In this document: positions 63,984-64,000 of the stretch, in pieces | Layout: each line of letters begins with the position of its first letter | Position numbering within the stretch: position 1 is the stretch's first letter | From: Desulfurococcaceae archaeon MEX13E-LK6-19 | GTDB lineage: Archaea > Thermoproteota > Thermoprotei_A > Sulfolobales > Desulfurococcaceae | Direction of reading: 5' to 3' | DNA: 64,000 nt | Assembly: GCA_029637525.1 (NCBI GenBank) | Contig: CP072660.1 | Span: 558,001-622,000, forward strand | Position numbers and translations under genes: made by a program | The notes under the pieces: generated by a model | What the model saw: the letters and a program-made list of their open reading frames with translations, nothing else | What the model was told of the DNA's origin: nothing | The model's database searches: none

Positions 63984-64000
63984 CTTCATTTTACAAAATG

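Overview
This window is a gene-dense stretch of a hyperthermophilic archaeal chromosome, almost certainly from the Thermoproteota (Crenarchaeota) and most likely the Desulfurococcales. The evidence is a split RNA polymerase large subunit (Rpo1N/Rpo1C), EF-1alpha, aIF2alpha, Cdc48, PCNA, PriS and GINS, Orc1/Cdc6, Pus10, L21e/L40e/L44e/S27e ribosomal proteins, intron-bearing tRNAs and archaeal TATA boxes. The EF-1alpha and FEN-1 sequences look closest to Staphylothermus/Desulfurococcus-type organisms from memory; no species assignment was possible. No rRNA, CRISPR array, insertion sequence or prophage was seen.

Layout. 0-6 kb: FEN-1 (cut by the window edge), a small winged-helix protein, Cdc48, aEF-1beta and a zinc-ribbon protein on the minus strand; pth2-truD on the plus strand; a KH/NusA-like protein. 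6.0-6.3 kb: a candidate box C/D sRNA whose two guides match adjacent 16S rRNA segments, then tRNA-Cys with an intron. 6.4-15.2 kb: an accessory region with a nucleotidyltransferase, a beta-propeller surface protein, an acetyltransferase, an iron alcohol dehydrogenase, tRNA-His, L40e, tRNA-Asp, a free-standing LAGLIDADG endonuclease, two small regulators and a KaiC-like ATPase. It carries a sharp strand-composition switch between about 10.5 and 13 kb. 15.3-32.3 kb: a long plus-strand information-processing superoperon: SRP54, TrmY-like and Pus10, L21e, Rpo4, DUF655, several RNA/protein methyltransferases, L10e, Dph2, Csl4, Rpo11, TFS, PCNA, PriS, GINS, L44e, S27e, aIF2alpha and Nop10.

32.3-43.9 kb: an AglB-like oligosaccharyltransferase with a degenerate catalytic-region motif, CDP-archaeol synthase, a RadB-like ATPase, a RuvC-fold protein with a Grc3/Clp1 kinase, the UbiD-type and aconitase-X genes of the archaeal mevalonate route, thymidylate kinase, FAU-1 and tRNA-Leu. 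44-50 kb: a NikR-like regulator facing a heavy-metal P-type ATPase across a perfect palindrome, an extra primase-superfamily protein, an MFS transporter and tRNA-Ala. 50-64 kb: Orc1/Cdc6 with an origin-recognition-box-like site in its promoter, DUF99, intron-containing tRNA-Lys, then rpo5-rpo2-rpo1N-rpo1C-L30e-nusA-S12, S7 and EF-1alpha.

Together the core genes form a translation, transcription and replication hub. Membrane-lipid synthesis links the mevalonate genes (isoprenoid supply) with CarS (archaeal lipid head group). The accessory block at 6.4-15 kb is where unusual or mobile content is concentrated.
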